Positions 8,107 to 16,930 of a DNA stretch of 64,000 nucleotides are shown piece after piece. The notes beneath the pieces were generated by a model. That model saw nothing but the letters and a program-made list of their open reading frames with translations, was not told the origin of the DNA and searched no databases. A program made the position numbers and the translations under genes. The DNA is from Crocinitomicaceae bacterium (lineage in GTDB: Bacteria; Bacteroidota; Bacteroidia; Flavobacteriales_D; Crocinitomicaceae), in assembly GCA_016709005.1 (NCBI GenBank), contig JADJEU010000004.1, positions 265,468 to 329,467 of the forward strand. Direction: 5' to 3'. How positions within the stretch are numbered: position 1 is the first letter of the stretch; the number at the start of each line of letters is the position of its first letter.

Positions 8107-9921
8107 TTATCCTTGATTCACGGCATCTGAAAGACAGTATTCATTTTTAGCAATTAATTTATTGGCAATTGCCTGACGTGCATCTTTAGTATTATACGGC
8201 TCTACTTTTGTGAAGCGTTTTAGGCCCATCATCATCATTCGCAATTCATCTTCAGTAACAAAAGCCATCAAAGCATCTTTACCAGATTTATTGATACGAT
8301 CTGCAGCATCAAAAATGAATGTGCGAACAATTGCAATGTACTCTTGACAAGCTGCTTCACCTTTTGATTTTACCATTTTTTCAACGCGCAATAAAACTGA
8401 TTCGGCAACATAGACATCATTCAACATGTCCGCAACGTTCATCAGAATTTCTTGTTGTTTTGAAAGTTCCATCATCAGTTTTTGCACAGCTGTTCCGGCA
8501 ACCATCAAAATTGCTTTTTTGAAATTTCTGAGATATCCTTTTTCAGCATCAAATAATGCGCCGCTTGCATCTGCAAAATCAGGAATACTCATCAACTCAT
8601 TGGCAACTGCCATTGCTGGTGTCATCAAATCCAATTCGCCTTTCATGGCTTTTTTCAAAACCATATCTACGGTTAAAAGTCGATTGATTTCATTGGTACC
8701 TTCAAAAATTCTGTTGATACGTGAATCTCTGTAAGCGCGCTCTACAGGTGACTCTGCCGAGTACCCCATTCCACCGTAAATCTGAACTGATTCATCTACA
8801 CAGAAATCTAATACTTCAGATCCAACCACTTTCAGCATCGCGCATTCTGGAGCAAATTGTTCAATACCTTTCAATGTTGCTTTGTGTTTGTCCATGCCAT
8901 CTTTCATGAAGCCTTCGATAGCTGCTTCAATGTCAAATGCAAGTCTGTAACAAGCTGATTCCAACGCAAATGTTCTCACTGCCATCTCTCCAATTTTATG
9001 ACGAATAGCACCGTATTTAGAAATAGATCTTCCAAATTGTTCACGCTCGTTTGAATATTTCACGGCATAATTCATCACTGCTTTTGATCCGCCTAAAACA
9101 CCACCTGCAAGTTTGATGCGGCCAATGTTCAAGATGTTTAACGCGATTTTAAATCCTTGATTTCTTTCTCCCAATAAATTCTCAACCGGAACTTTTACGT
9201 TATTGAAAAACACCTGACGTGTTGAAGATCCTTTGATCCCCATTTTCTTTTCTTCAGCATTTAAAGAGATGCCTTCTGAATTTGCTTCAACAATAAACCC
9301 AGTCAGATTTTCGTCTCCTTCAATTTTAGCAAAAACAGTAAACAAGTTTGCAAAACCACCGTTGGTGATCCACATCTTTTGTCCATTCAATGTGTAGTGT
9401 TTTCCATCAGCAGAAAGAACTGCTTTTGTTTTTCCAGAGTTAGCATCAGATCCTGAACTTGGCTCAGTCAAACAATACGCTGCTTTCCATTCTCCGCTTG
9501 CTAATTTTGGAATGTATTTTTGTTTTTGTGCTTCGTTTCCATAATACAAGATCGGCAAAGTTCCGATACCGGTATGTGCACCATAAGCCACCGAAAACGA
9601 ATGACCTCTTCCTGTATATTCTGTTGCCAAAAGGGACGTTGGAAAATCAACTCCCATACCACCTAATTCAGACGGAACAGACATTCCCAACATTCCAAGT
9701 TCACCTGCCTTATCAAGTAATTTTTGCATCAGACCTTCTTCCTGATGATCAATTTTTTCAAGATTAGGTAGTACCTCTGCGCTGATAAAATCAAGACACA
9801 TTTGAGCAATCATTTTTTGCTCTTCGGTATAATCTTCTGGAGTAAATATGTTTTCACACGCAGTTTCACGAATGATGAATTCTCCTCCTTTAATTGGTTT
9901 TTTAGATTCCATTGTTTCCAT
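8107..9921 (-). CDS. fadE: acyl-CoA dehydrogenase
   Basis: A 604-residue FAD enzyme that oxidises acyl-CoA to trans-2-enoyl-CoA, the first step of beta-oxidation. It is longer than the classical 380-residue family because of a C-terminal extension of about 180 residues, as in the VLCAD/FadE-type enzymes of Firmicutes and Bacteroidota. Visible motifs: AYCLTEPSSGSDANSGKT (FAD/substrate signature, about residues 149-166), KMWITNGG, KMGIKGSSTRQVFF, and the second signature YGGMGYSAESPVERAYRD followed by RIFEGTNEINR, whose Glu is the usual catalytic base. It is the last gene of the marR-fadN-fadA-GNAT-fadE operon, one base after the GNAT stop region. Gene symbol by analogy with the Bacillus fadNAE order. 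Confidence 0.93.
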   Translation of the reverse strand: METMESKKPIKGGEFIIRETACENIFTPEDYTEEQKMIAQMCLDFISAEVLPNLEKIDHQEEGLMQKLLDKAGELGMLGMSVPSELGGMGVDFPTSLLATEYTGRGHSFSVAYGAHTGIGTLPILYYGNEAQKQKYIPKLASGEWKAAYCLTEPSSGSDANSGKTKAVLSADGKHYTLNGQKMWITNGGFANLFTVFAKIEGDENLTGFIVEANSEGISLNAEEKKMGIKGSSTRQVFFNNVKVPVENLLGERNQGFKIALNILNIGRIKLAGGVLGGSKAVMNYAVKYSNEREQFGRSISKYGAIRHKIGEMAVRTFALESACYRLAFDIEAAIEGFMKDGMDKHKATLKGIEQFAPECAMLKVVGSEVLDFCVDESVQIYGGMGYSAESPVERAYRDSRINRIFEGTNEINRLLTVDMVLKKAMKGELDLMTPAMAVANELMSIPDFADASGALFDAEKGYLRNFKKAILMVAGTAVQKLMMELSKQQEILMNVADMLNDVYVAESVLLRVEKMVKSKGEAACQEYIAIVRTFIFDAADRINKSGKDALMAFVTEDELRMMMMGLKRFTKVEPYNTKDARQAIANKLIAKNEYCLSDAVNQG

Positions 9922-9922
9922 T

Positions 9923-10381
9923 TTATAATTCTATGTACATTAATTTGTGAGGACCAATGACAGGCACGTCATAAATTTCCCCCATTACTTTAAAATTTAA
10001 TTTCTCATAAAACCCGGTGGCTTTTAATCTGGCATCGCACCACAATAATTTTACACCGCGTTCTTTCAATTCTTTTATTCCTCTGGCCAATATTGCCGCT
10101 CCGGTTCCTGTCCCTTGTATATCTGGATCTGTTGCCATGGCACGCAATCTGTATTGATTCTTTTCTTCAAATTTTGGATTTACATCAACCAAAAAAGAAG
10201 ACGTTCCAACTACTCTTCCATTTTGTACAGCTCCAACATGAAATGCTCCCGGCTCTGTATCTGAAGGCAAAGAACAATTTTCAACAGTTTCTTTGTGCGG
10301 CCACAAAACTTTTAATCTCAATGCGCGAATATCGCGCGGGTCAATAATTTTAATCTCGATTTTTGTTTCTGTTTGATTCAT
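9923..10381 (-). CDS. GNAT family N-acetyltransferase
   Basis: A 152-residue acetyl-CoA-dependent acyltransferase. The acetyl-CoA-binding loop is DPDIQGTGTGAAILARGI (motif A, Q-G-x-G-x-G, about residues 86-103), preceded by the strand YRLRAMAT; the C-terminal block GVKLLWCDARLKATGFYEKLNFKVMGEIYDVPVIGPHKLM is typical of small GNAT enzymes resembling ElaA/YitI types. The substrate is unknown. It lies inside the beta-oxidation operon between thiolase (2 bases upstream) and fadE (1 base downstream), which is an unusual placement and suggests a role connected with acyl-CoA or enzyme acetylation, though this is inference. Confidence 0.87.
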   Translation of the reverse strand: MNQTETKIEIKIIDPRDIRALRLKVLWPHKETVENCSLPSDTEPGAFHVGAVQNGRVVGTSSFLVDVNPKFEEKNQYRLRAMATDPDIQGTGTGAAILARGIKELKERGVKLLWCDARLKATGFYEKLNFKVMGEIYDVPVIGPHKLMYIEL

Positions 10382-10383
10382 TT

Positions 10384-11562
10384 TTATAATACCTCAATAA
10401 CGCCTGCTGCTCCTTGACCTGTACCTACGCACATGGTAACAACACCGTATTTTTTATTTCGTTTTTTTAATTCATTGATAATTTGTACAGACAATTTTGC
10501 TCCGGTACAACCTAGCGGATGCCCCATTGAAATTGCACCACCGTTCACGTTTACAATTTCAGGATTGATTCCTGTTTCGCGAATCACGGCTAATGATTGC
10601 GATGCAAATGCTTCGTTCAACTCAAACAAATCAATGTCGTTTAATTTTAATCCGGCCATTTTTACTGCTCCCGGAATTGCATCAACCGGACCAATTCCCA
10701 TAATGCGTGGTTCAACTCCAACCACTTTGTATGAAAGTAATCTTGCAATTGGCTGAACATTTAATTGCTTCACCATTTCTTCAGACATGATCATCAAAAA
10801 TGCTGCACCGTCTGACATCTGAGATGAGTTACCTGCAGTTACAGATCCTTTGGCATCGAACACTGGTTTCAGTGATGCAAGCGCTTCATAGGTTGTTTCT
10901 TTTCTTGGGCCTTCATCTTGTTTGATGATATTTATTCTTTCAGCGCGTTTTCCATTTGCATCTAAATAAACTTCATTCACGTTGATTGGAACAATGTCAT
11001 CGTTGAAGCGTCCTTCTGCTTGTGCTTTCAAGGCTTTTAGGTGAGATTGCAAAGCAAATTGATCCTGATCTTCGCGTGAGATTTTATATTGTGTAGCAAC
11101 TGCTTCTGCAGTGGTTCCCATTCCCCAATACCAATCAGGATGTACTTTCGAAACTTTTGGATTTGGAACAACTCTCCATCCTCCCATTTCAATTGCAGAC
11201 ATGGATTCTGCTCCACCTGCAATAATCATATTAGCCATTCCGGCTTGAATTTTTGCTGTTGCGATTGCCATTGTTTCAAGTCCTGATGAACAATAACGAT
11301 TCACTGTCATTCCCGGAACTTTATCTGTATCCAGTCCCATCAATGAAATCAAACGGGCCACGTTTAGCCCTTGCTCTGCTTCTGGCATGGCGTTACCTAC
11401 CATCACGTCATCAATCAGATTTTTATCCAGATTTGGAATTTGTGCAACCAAATGTTTAATCACATCCGCAGCCAAATCATCCGGTCTTGAAAAACGGAAA
11501 CCTCCTTTTTTTGCTTTACCTACCGCTGTGCGATATCCTTTTACAATGTATGCTGTTTTCAT
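10384..11562 (-). CDS. fadA: acetyl-CoA C-acyltransferase (3-ketoacyl-CoA thiolase)
   Basis: This thiolase cleaves 3-ketoacyl-CoA to acetyl-CoA and a shortened acyl-CoA. The ATG at 11562 (MKTAYIVKGYRTAVGKA) is chosen over one 27 codons upstream because it gives the family's usual 392 residues and does not run into fadN. Active-site residues visible: nucleophile Cys in NRYCSSGLETMAIA (about residue 92), His in NGGAISMGHPLGCTGA and the second Cys in TMCVGTGQGAAG near the C-terminus. It follows fadN by 11 bases and precedes the GNAT gene by 2 bases. Confidence 0.95.
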   Translation of the reverse strand: MKTAYIVKGYRTAVGKAKKGGFRFSRPDDLAADVIKHLVAQIPNLDKNLIDDVMVGNAMPEAEQGLNVARLISLMGLDTDKVPGMTVNRYCSSGLETMAIATAKIQAGMANMIIAGGAESMSAIEMGGWRVVPNPKVSKVHPDWYWGMGTTAEAVATQYKISREDQDQFALQSHLKALKAQAEGRFNDDIVPINVNEVYLDANGKRAERINIIKQDEGPRKETTYEALASLKPVFDAKGSVTAGNSSQMSDGAAFLMIMSEEMVKQLNVQPIARLLSYKVVGVEPRIMGIGPVDAIPGAVKMAGLKLNDIDLFELNEAFASQSLAVIRETGINPEIVNVNGGAISMGHPLGCTGAKLSVQIINELKKRNKKYGVVTMCVGTGQGAAGVIEVL

Positions 11563-11573
11563 ACCTTGTGAAA

Positions 11574-13976
11574 TTAATTTCTCAAAATTTTTCCTTTGGT
11601 CACAATTGACTGAATTCGTTCCAACGTTTTTTTCTTCGTACACAAATCCAAAAATGCTTTGCGCTCCAGGTCTAAAAGATATTGTTCATCTACTTCAGAT
11701 ACTTCAGAAAGATCTCCACCGGACAATACAAATCCTAATTTTTCAGAGATGTATGCGTCGTGATCCGAAATGTAATGTCCTTCTTTCATCGTGCCTGCTC
11801 CAACGTAGACTATTCCCAATCCTTCTTGTCCAAGAACGGTAATGTTTTTTGGTTTAGCCGGCTGCGTATAACCTGCATTATAAAGTGCAAGACAAGCTTC
11901 TTTAGCACGAGTTAATTGATAATCGCGATCAATCACAATCTCATCTACACCTCTTCTCAAATAACCTAAATCGAAAGCTTCTTCAGCAGACATGGAAACT
12001 TTTGCCTGACCAATTGTCAAAAATGCATCGCGGAATCTGTTGATGCGAACATCACCTGAACGCATTGAATCTGAAAGTCGTTTTGCAAATTCTTTTGTTC
12101 CGCCACCGCCTGGTATTAATCCTACTCCAAACTCAACAAGTCCCATGTATAATTCAGCGTGAGCAATTACTTTATCTGCATGCATTGACATTTCACAACC
12201 GCCACCCAAGGCCATGTTGTGCGGTGCAACAATAACCGGACAAGCCGAATAGCGCACACGCATCATCGTATCCTGGAATTGTTTAATCGCAAAATTTAAT
12301 TCGTCATATTCCTGATCGGCAGCCATCATAAAAATCAAACCAACGTTTGCTCCGGCTGAAAAATTTTGACCTGTATTTGAAATAACAACGCCTTTGTATT
12401 CTGTTTCTGCAAGATCAATTGCTTTGTTGATTCCTTGCAAAACACCGCCACCAATTGTATTCATTTTTGTGTGGAATTCTACGTTCAAAATTCCATCTCC
12501 CAAATGCACAATGTGACAATCTGCATTTTTCCAAACCGTGTTTGTATCTCTGATGTTATCTAAGAATAATAGATCTTCTGTTCCTGGAATTGATTTGTAA
12601 GATGAACTGGCGATGTCGTAAAATTTGCGCGTTCCGTTTTCAATTTTAAAGAAGGATTTATTTCCGGCAGCAACCATTTTCAAAACCCAGTCAGCTGGAG
12701 TTTTTCCATGTTCTTTCATCATGGCAATTCCTTTTTCAAGGCCAATGATATCCCACGTTTCAAATGGTCCAAGTTCCCAACCGAATCCTGCTTTTAGCGC
12801 ATCGTCAATTTTGAAAATATCATCCGTGATTTCAGGAATACGATATGAAACATACGAGAATAATCCTGAAAATAATTTGCGATAAAACTGTCCAGCTTTG
12901 TCTTGCGCACCAAACAACATTTTGGTTCTTGTGGCCAGATCATCAACAGATTTCGTTTGTGCAAGAATTGGAAAATCAGATTTTTTCTTTGGTTCGTATT
13001 CCAGTGTTTTCAGATTAAGTGAAAGAATTTCACTGTCAGATCCTTTGGCAACTTTTTTGTAGAAACCTTGTTTCGTTTTTGATCCGAGCCATTTGTTCTC
13101 CACCATTTTACTAACATAACCTGGCAGTTTAAATGAATCTTTTTCTTCATCATTCGGACAATTTGCAGCAAGGCCATTTGCAACATGGACAAGCGTATCC
13201 AAACCAACTACATCACATGTTCTGAACGTTGCTGATTTTGGACGACCTAAAACAGGTCCGGTTAATTTATCTACCTCATCAATTGTCAAATCCATTTCTT
13301 CCACCACATGGAATAATGACATGATTGAATATACACCTACTCTATTAGCAATAAAGGCAGGCGTATCTTTACACAATACCGTTTTCTTGCCTAAGAATCT
13401 AGCACCGTAATGCATTAAAAAATCTATAATTGACTGATTCGTTTTTGGAGTAGGAATAATTTCCAGCAATCTTAAATATCTTGGTGGATTGAAGAAGTGT
13501 GTTTCGCAAAAATGTTTTTGAAAATCTTCACTTCTGCCTTCCAGCATCATGTGAATTGGAATCCCTGAAGTATTTGATGACACAAGCGTTCCTGGTTTTC
13601 TGTATTGATCGACTTTTGCCAGAATAAGATGTTTGATATCCAATCTTTCTACAACGACTTCAATCACCCAGTCAAAGGCATTGATCTTTTGAAAATCGTC
13701 ATCAAAATTTCCAGTAGTAATTCTTTTTGCAAAGACATTGGAATAAAGTGGTGCAGGTTTTGACTTGATACAATTCATCAACGAATCATTGACAATTCTG
13801 TTGCGTACATTTTTACTTTCTAATGTTTGTCCTGTTGCTTTTTCTTTATCATTCAGCTCACGCGGAACCATATCCAACAAAAGAACCTCACACCCAATGT
13901 TTGCAAAATGACACGCAATTGCTGATCCCATTACACCAGAACCAAGTACTGCTACTTTTTTAATTTTTCTATTCAT
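11574..13976 (-). CDS. fadN: 3-hydroxyacyl-CoA dehydrogenase / enoyl-CoA hydratase
   Basis: An 800-residue bifunctional beta-oxidation enzyme. The N-terminal half is the NAD-dependent dehydrogenase: Rossmann motif VAVLGSGVMGSAIACHFANIG (G-x-G-x-x-G, about residues 8-28), SSNTSGIP and HFFNPPRYLRLLEIIP (catalytic His region). The C-terminal third is the crotonase domain: NFSAGANVGLI and MALGGGCEMSMHADKVIAHAELYMGLVEFGVGLIPGGGG-type oxyanion-hole sequence. The order dehydrogenase-hydratase matches Bacillus FadN, opposite to E. coli FadB. The start overlaps the marR stop (ATGA at 13973-13976), which implies translational coupling to the regulator. Confidence 0.94.
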   Translation of the reverse strand: MNRKIKKVAVLGSGVMGSAIACHFANIGCEVLLLDMVPRELNDKEKATGQTLESKNVRNRIVNDSLMNCIKSKPAPLYSNVFAKRITTGNFDDDFQKINAFDWVIEVVVERLDIKHLILAKVDQYRKPGTLVSSNTSGIPIHMMLEGRSEDFQKHFCETHFFNPPRYLRLLEIIPTPKTNQSIIDFLMHYGARFLGKKTVLCKDTPAFIANRVGVYSIMSLFHVVEEMDLTIDEVDKLTGPVLGRPKSATFRTCDVVGLDTLVHVANGLAANCPNDEEKDSFKLPGYVSKMVENKWLGSKTKQGFYKKVAKGSDSEILSLNLKTLEYEPKKKSDFPILAQTKSVDDLATRTKMLFGAQDKAGQFYRKLFSGLFSYVSYRIPEITDDIFKIDDALKAGFGWELGPFETWDIIGLEKGIAMMKEHGKTPADWVLKMVAAGNKSFFKIENGTRKFYDIASSSYKSIPGTEDLLFLDNIRDTNTVWKNADCHIVHLGDGILNVEFHTKMNTIGGGVLQGINKAIDLAETEYKGVVISNTGQNFSAGANVGLIFMMAADQEYDELNFAIKQFQDTMMRVRYSACPVIVAPHNMALGGGCEMSMHADKVIAHAELYMGLVEFGVGLIPGGGGTKEFAKRLSDSMRSGDVRINRFRDAFLTIGQAKVSMSAEEAFDLGYLRRGVDEIVIDRDYQLTRAKEACLALYNAGYTQPAKPKNITVLGQEGLGIVYVGAGTMKEGHYISDHDAYISEKLGFVLSGGDLSEVSEVDEQYLLDLERKAFLDLCTKKKTLERIQSIVTKGKILRN

Positions 13977-14422
13977 TTCTGATTATCCTTTTTATCTCCT
14001 AATAATTCATTCAATAACTCATCAATTTTATAACTTACTTCAAAAAAAGCCGCCACTTTTGCTTTTGGCAGACGCTCGTAGAGTTTTTGGTTAAAATCAA
14101 GTACTACCTGCTTTGCGATTTTACGTTTTTCTATACCTTCTTCAGTTAGGAACACAAGTGATTTTCGTTTGTCCACTTTATCTGGCTCACGATAAATCAG
14201 CCCTTTATCCTCCATGCTTTTCAATGTTCGGGACAAGCTTGTAGGCTCCATTCCCATTCTAGGTCCCAGTGAAGTACTAGGTGTACCTCCCTTTTCCACA
14301 TTCAACAAAATGAAGCCCCATGAAAAGGTCATTTTATATTTTGAAGCCGCCTGATTATAATAACGGGAAACTTTAAACCAGTTATTTCTCAGGTGAAACT
14401 CAAACAATTGTTCCTTATTCAT
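13973..14422 (-). CDS. MarR family regulator of the fad operon
   Basis: A winged-helix repressor-type regulator. The start chosen is the ATG at 14422 (MNKEQLFEFHLRNNWFKVSRYYN, 149 residues) since homologues begin with this KEQ..DYH.R block and a GGAT lies just upstream; ATGs at 14431 and 14452 are alternatives. Further upstream starts would include the palindrome at 14461-14474 and overlap the divergent gene. Recognition region: GPRMGMEPTSLSRTLKSMEDKGLI, wing: REPDKVDKRKSLVFLTEEG. Members of this subgroup head beta-oxidation operons in Bacteroidota, where they probably respond to acyl-CoA. It is the first gene of the operon and its stop overlaps the fadN start. Confidence 0.88.
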   Translation of the reverse strand: MNKEQLFEFHLRNNWFKVSRYYNQAASKYKMTFSWGFILLNVEKGGTPSTSLGPRMGMEPTSLSRTLKSMEDKGLIYREPDKVDKRKSLVFLTEEGIEKRKIAKQVVLDFNQKLYERLPKAKVAAFFEVSYKIDELLNELLGDKKDNQK

Positions 14423-14460
14423 TTTATCCATGATACCAGCTAAGTTAATCATTATTTTTA

Positions 14461-14474
14461 TTATGCGCGCATAA
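14461..14474. promoter_or_regulatory. 14-bp palindrome, candidate MarR operator
   Basis: TTATGCGCGCATAA is a perfect 14-bp palindrome located 38 bases upstream of the MarR start and 67 bases upstream of the divergent peptidase gene. Size, symmetry and position fit a MarR dimer site controlling the fad operon and possibly the divergent gene. Confidence 0.6.
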
Positions 14475-14541
14475 CTTGGTAAAAACTTTGATTTTTTTTG
14501 GCGTTCTTCGCAGATAGCATTTATTCTCAACAAATTATTCA

Positions 14542-15996
14542 ATGAAAAAACTTCAATTTATCTGTCTGATCCTTTTGATACTCAGTTCAACTAAGTCGAT
14601 ATCTCAACTTGAATTGGACAAAATCATGTCTGGAAATGAATTCATTGGTTATCAACCAGAAGATATTGTCTGGTCTCCAAACAGTCAAATTATTTACTTC
14701 CGGTGGAAACATGAAAATGAAAGCGTGGCTCCATATTATGCCTACTCTGTTGCAGATAAAAAATACAGGAAATTAAGTGCAGAAGAAACCTTGATGCTTC
14801 CGGTTGATGGCTTTATCACAGATGACAAAAATTCAATGAACCTGTTTTCAAAAGGAGATCGTTTATTTGAATGGACTCCAAAAGGAACAAGACTCATCTA
14901 CTCAAAATATTCACCCTTCTATGTACATGAAATTTTGGACGCAAATAGAATACTGCTTCGTGAAGGTGACAATCTTTTCCTTTTTAATAAAGCCGAACTT
15001 TCTATCAGACAAATTACTTTTTTTCAAAAAGGAAATAAATCTGACAACCAATCCGAAACAAGTTTTTTGATCAATCAGCAAGAAGAATTATTTGAGATTG
15101 TTCGGACAGATAAAAAACGGAAAGAAGCTAGAACCAACTTTTATGAAGCACATTCGTTCAAAGAAATTTCACCCGTTTATTTAGAAGGAAAATACCTCAG
15201 CTTTATTTCAGTCAATAAACAGCTTACACAAGTTGTTTTTGGCTTAGACAAGTATCCTGAAGATGCACCCACACACATTGAAGAATATGTAAATGCGAGT
15301 GGGTATTCGAGATCTGTAAATGCCCGCCCTAAAGTAGGGTCACAAGATCCGCACCACGAAATTTATTGCTGGAATTTAAAAGAAGACACTTGTTTTCAAA
15401 TTCAGTTTGATCATCTGACTGATGTAAAAAAGCGACCTGAATTTTTCAAAGAATATGAAAAAGAAAACTTCAAATCGGAAAGTGATAAATCAAAGAAAAT
15501 GGTTTTTCTGGATCATGGTTTTAATGATTCAGGTGATAAATATCTACTTGAAATAAAATCATACGACAACAAAGACCGCTGGATTGTTTGCTACGATACC
15601 TTAACCAAAAAGAGTGCTGAAGTCGAGCATCAACGCGATGAGCAGTGGATTGGTGGCCCGGGAATTTCTGGCTGGAAATTGGAAGCCGGAAATGTTGGCT
15701 GGATTAATAATGACAAGGTTTATTTCCAATCTGAAGAATCTGGTTATTCACATCTCTACACTGCCGATATTTCAGATGAATCAAAAATAAAAAAAGAAAA
15801 TCTGACCACTGGAAATTTTGAAATTCATCAGGCAACTCTTTCAAAAGACAAAACAAAATTTTTCATCACCGCCAATAAAAATCATCCCGGAAACAGAGAG
15901 TTTTATTCCCTTGATATTGCAACCAAAAAACTTACGCCGATTCTTACAACAGATGGAAATCATGAAGTGTATATTTCTCTGATGAAAAATTTTTAG
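14542..15996 (+). CDS. S9 family peptidase, N-terminal beta-propeller part (frameshifted)
   Basis: Residues 1-21 form a signal peptide ([21 protein letters not shown]). The rest is the DPP-IV/prolyl oligopeptidase type beta-propeller with repeats such as [40 protein letters not shown] blades and [19 protein letters not shown]. The frame ends at TAG (15994-15996) after [11 protein letters not shown]; one base earlier in register, the DNA reads [24 protein letters not shown] and continues to the catalytic domain. Thus this is the front half of one gene, 14542-16886, of about 782 residues, interrupted by a one-base deletion close to 15981 (TCTCTGATG where TCTCCTGATG would restore ISPDEKF). Confidence 0.85.
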   Translation: MKKLQFICLILLILSSTKSISQLELDKIMSGNEFIGYQPEDIVWSPNSQIIYFRWKHENESVAPYYAYSVADKKYRKLSAEETLMLPVDGFITDDKNSMNLFSKGDRLFEWTPKGTRLIYSKYSPFYVHEILDANRILLREGDNLFLFNKAELSIRQITFFQKGNKSDNQSETSFLINQQEELFEIVRTDKKRKEARTNFYEAHSFKEISPVYLEGKYLSFISVNKQLTQVVFGLDKYPEDAPTHIEEYVNASGYSRSVNARPKVGSQDPHHEIYCWNLKEDTCFQIQFDHLTDVKKRPEFFKEYEKENFKSESDKSKKMVFLDHGFNDSGDKYLLEIKSYDNKDRWIVCYDTLTKKSAEVEHQRDEQWIGGPGISGWKLEAGNVGWINNDKVYFQSEESGYSHLYTADISDESKIKKENLTTGNFEIHQATLSKDKTKFFITANKNHPGNREFYSLDIATKKLTPILTTDGNHEVYISLMKNF

Positions 15997-16886
15997 CCGT
16001 CAATTATTCCTACAAAAACAAGCCCTGGGAACTATATCTGGCTCCAGTAAAAGAAAATAGTTCGCTCACCCAAATCACAAATTCAACGACATCAGAATTT
16101 AGCGCCTACAAATGGAGAGCCCCCGAAGTAATTACCTTCCAAGCAGAAGATGGAACAACCATTTACGCACGATTGTATGAACCAAAATCAGACGCAAAAA
16201 ATGGAGCTGGTGTAATTTTTGTCCACGGTGCCGGCTATCTTCAAAACGCACACAATTGGTGGAGCTCCTATCACCGTGAATTTATGTTTAATAACTTGCT
16301 TGCGGATAAAGGTTATACTGTTTTAGATATCGATTACCGTGCAAGCGAGGGCTATGGCAAAAATTTCAGAACGGATATTTATCGTCACATGGGGGGAACT
16401 GATTTATCTGATCATCTAGACGGACGTGATGTACTGATTAAAAAGTATGGTATTGATTCAACTCGAGTTGGTATTTATGGTGGATCTTATGGTGGGTTTA
16501 TTACACTTATGGCCATGCTGACCGAGCCGGGCAAATTTAAATGTGGTGCTGCATTAAGATCTGTAACAGATTGGGCGCATTACAATCATGAGTATACATC
16601 AAACATTCTTAATACTCCTGAAGAGGATCCGATCGCATACAAAAGAAGTTCTCCGATTTATTTTGCAGAAGGCTTGCAAGGAAGGTTACTCATGCTTCAC
16701 GGAATCGAAGACGACAACGTACAGTATCAAGATGTTGTGCGTTTGAGCCAGCGATTCATTGAATTGAAGAAGAAGAATTGGGATTTAATCGGCTATCCAA
16801 TAGAACCACACGGATTTGTTGAAACAACAAGCTGGATTGACGAGTATCGCAGAATATTGGAAATGTTTGAAGAAGAATTAAATTAA
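15982..16886 (+). CDS. S9 family peptidase, C-terminal catalytic part (frameshifted)
   Basis: Continuation of the upstream propeller in another frame; it is not a separate gene, and the first internal start that could open it is near 16173 (MYEPKSDAK). It contains the alpha/beta-hydrolase domain of S9 peptidases: oxyanion region [17 protein letters not shown], nucleophile Ser in [14 protein letters not shown], Asp in [14 protein letters not shown] and His in YPIEPHGF, so all three catalytic residues are intact. The family removes dipeptides or cleaves after proline in the periplasm. The intact triad suggests either recent damage or a sequencing error rather than long decay. It converges with the T9SS protein at 16931-20347. 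Confidence 0.82.
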
Positions 16887-16910
16887 AAAAGGAGACCGAA
16901 GCCTCCTTTT
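16887..16910. terminator. bidirectional terminator between convergent genes
   Basis: AAAAGGAG (16887-16894) pairs with CTCCTTTT (16903-16910) around an 8-base loop, with A-rich and T-rich flanks on the two sides, just after the S9 peptidase stop and 21 bases before the end of the minus-strand surface-protein gene. Confidence 0.65.
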
Positions 16911-16930
16911 CTATAAAGTACTTTTCTCGA

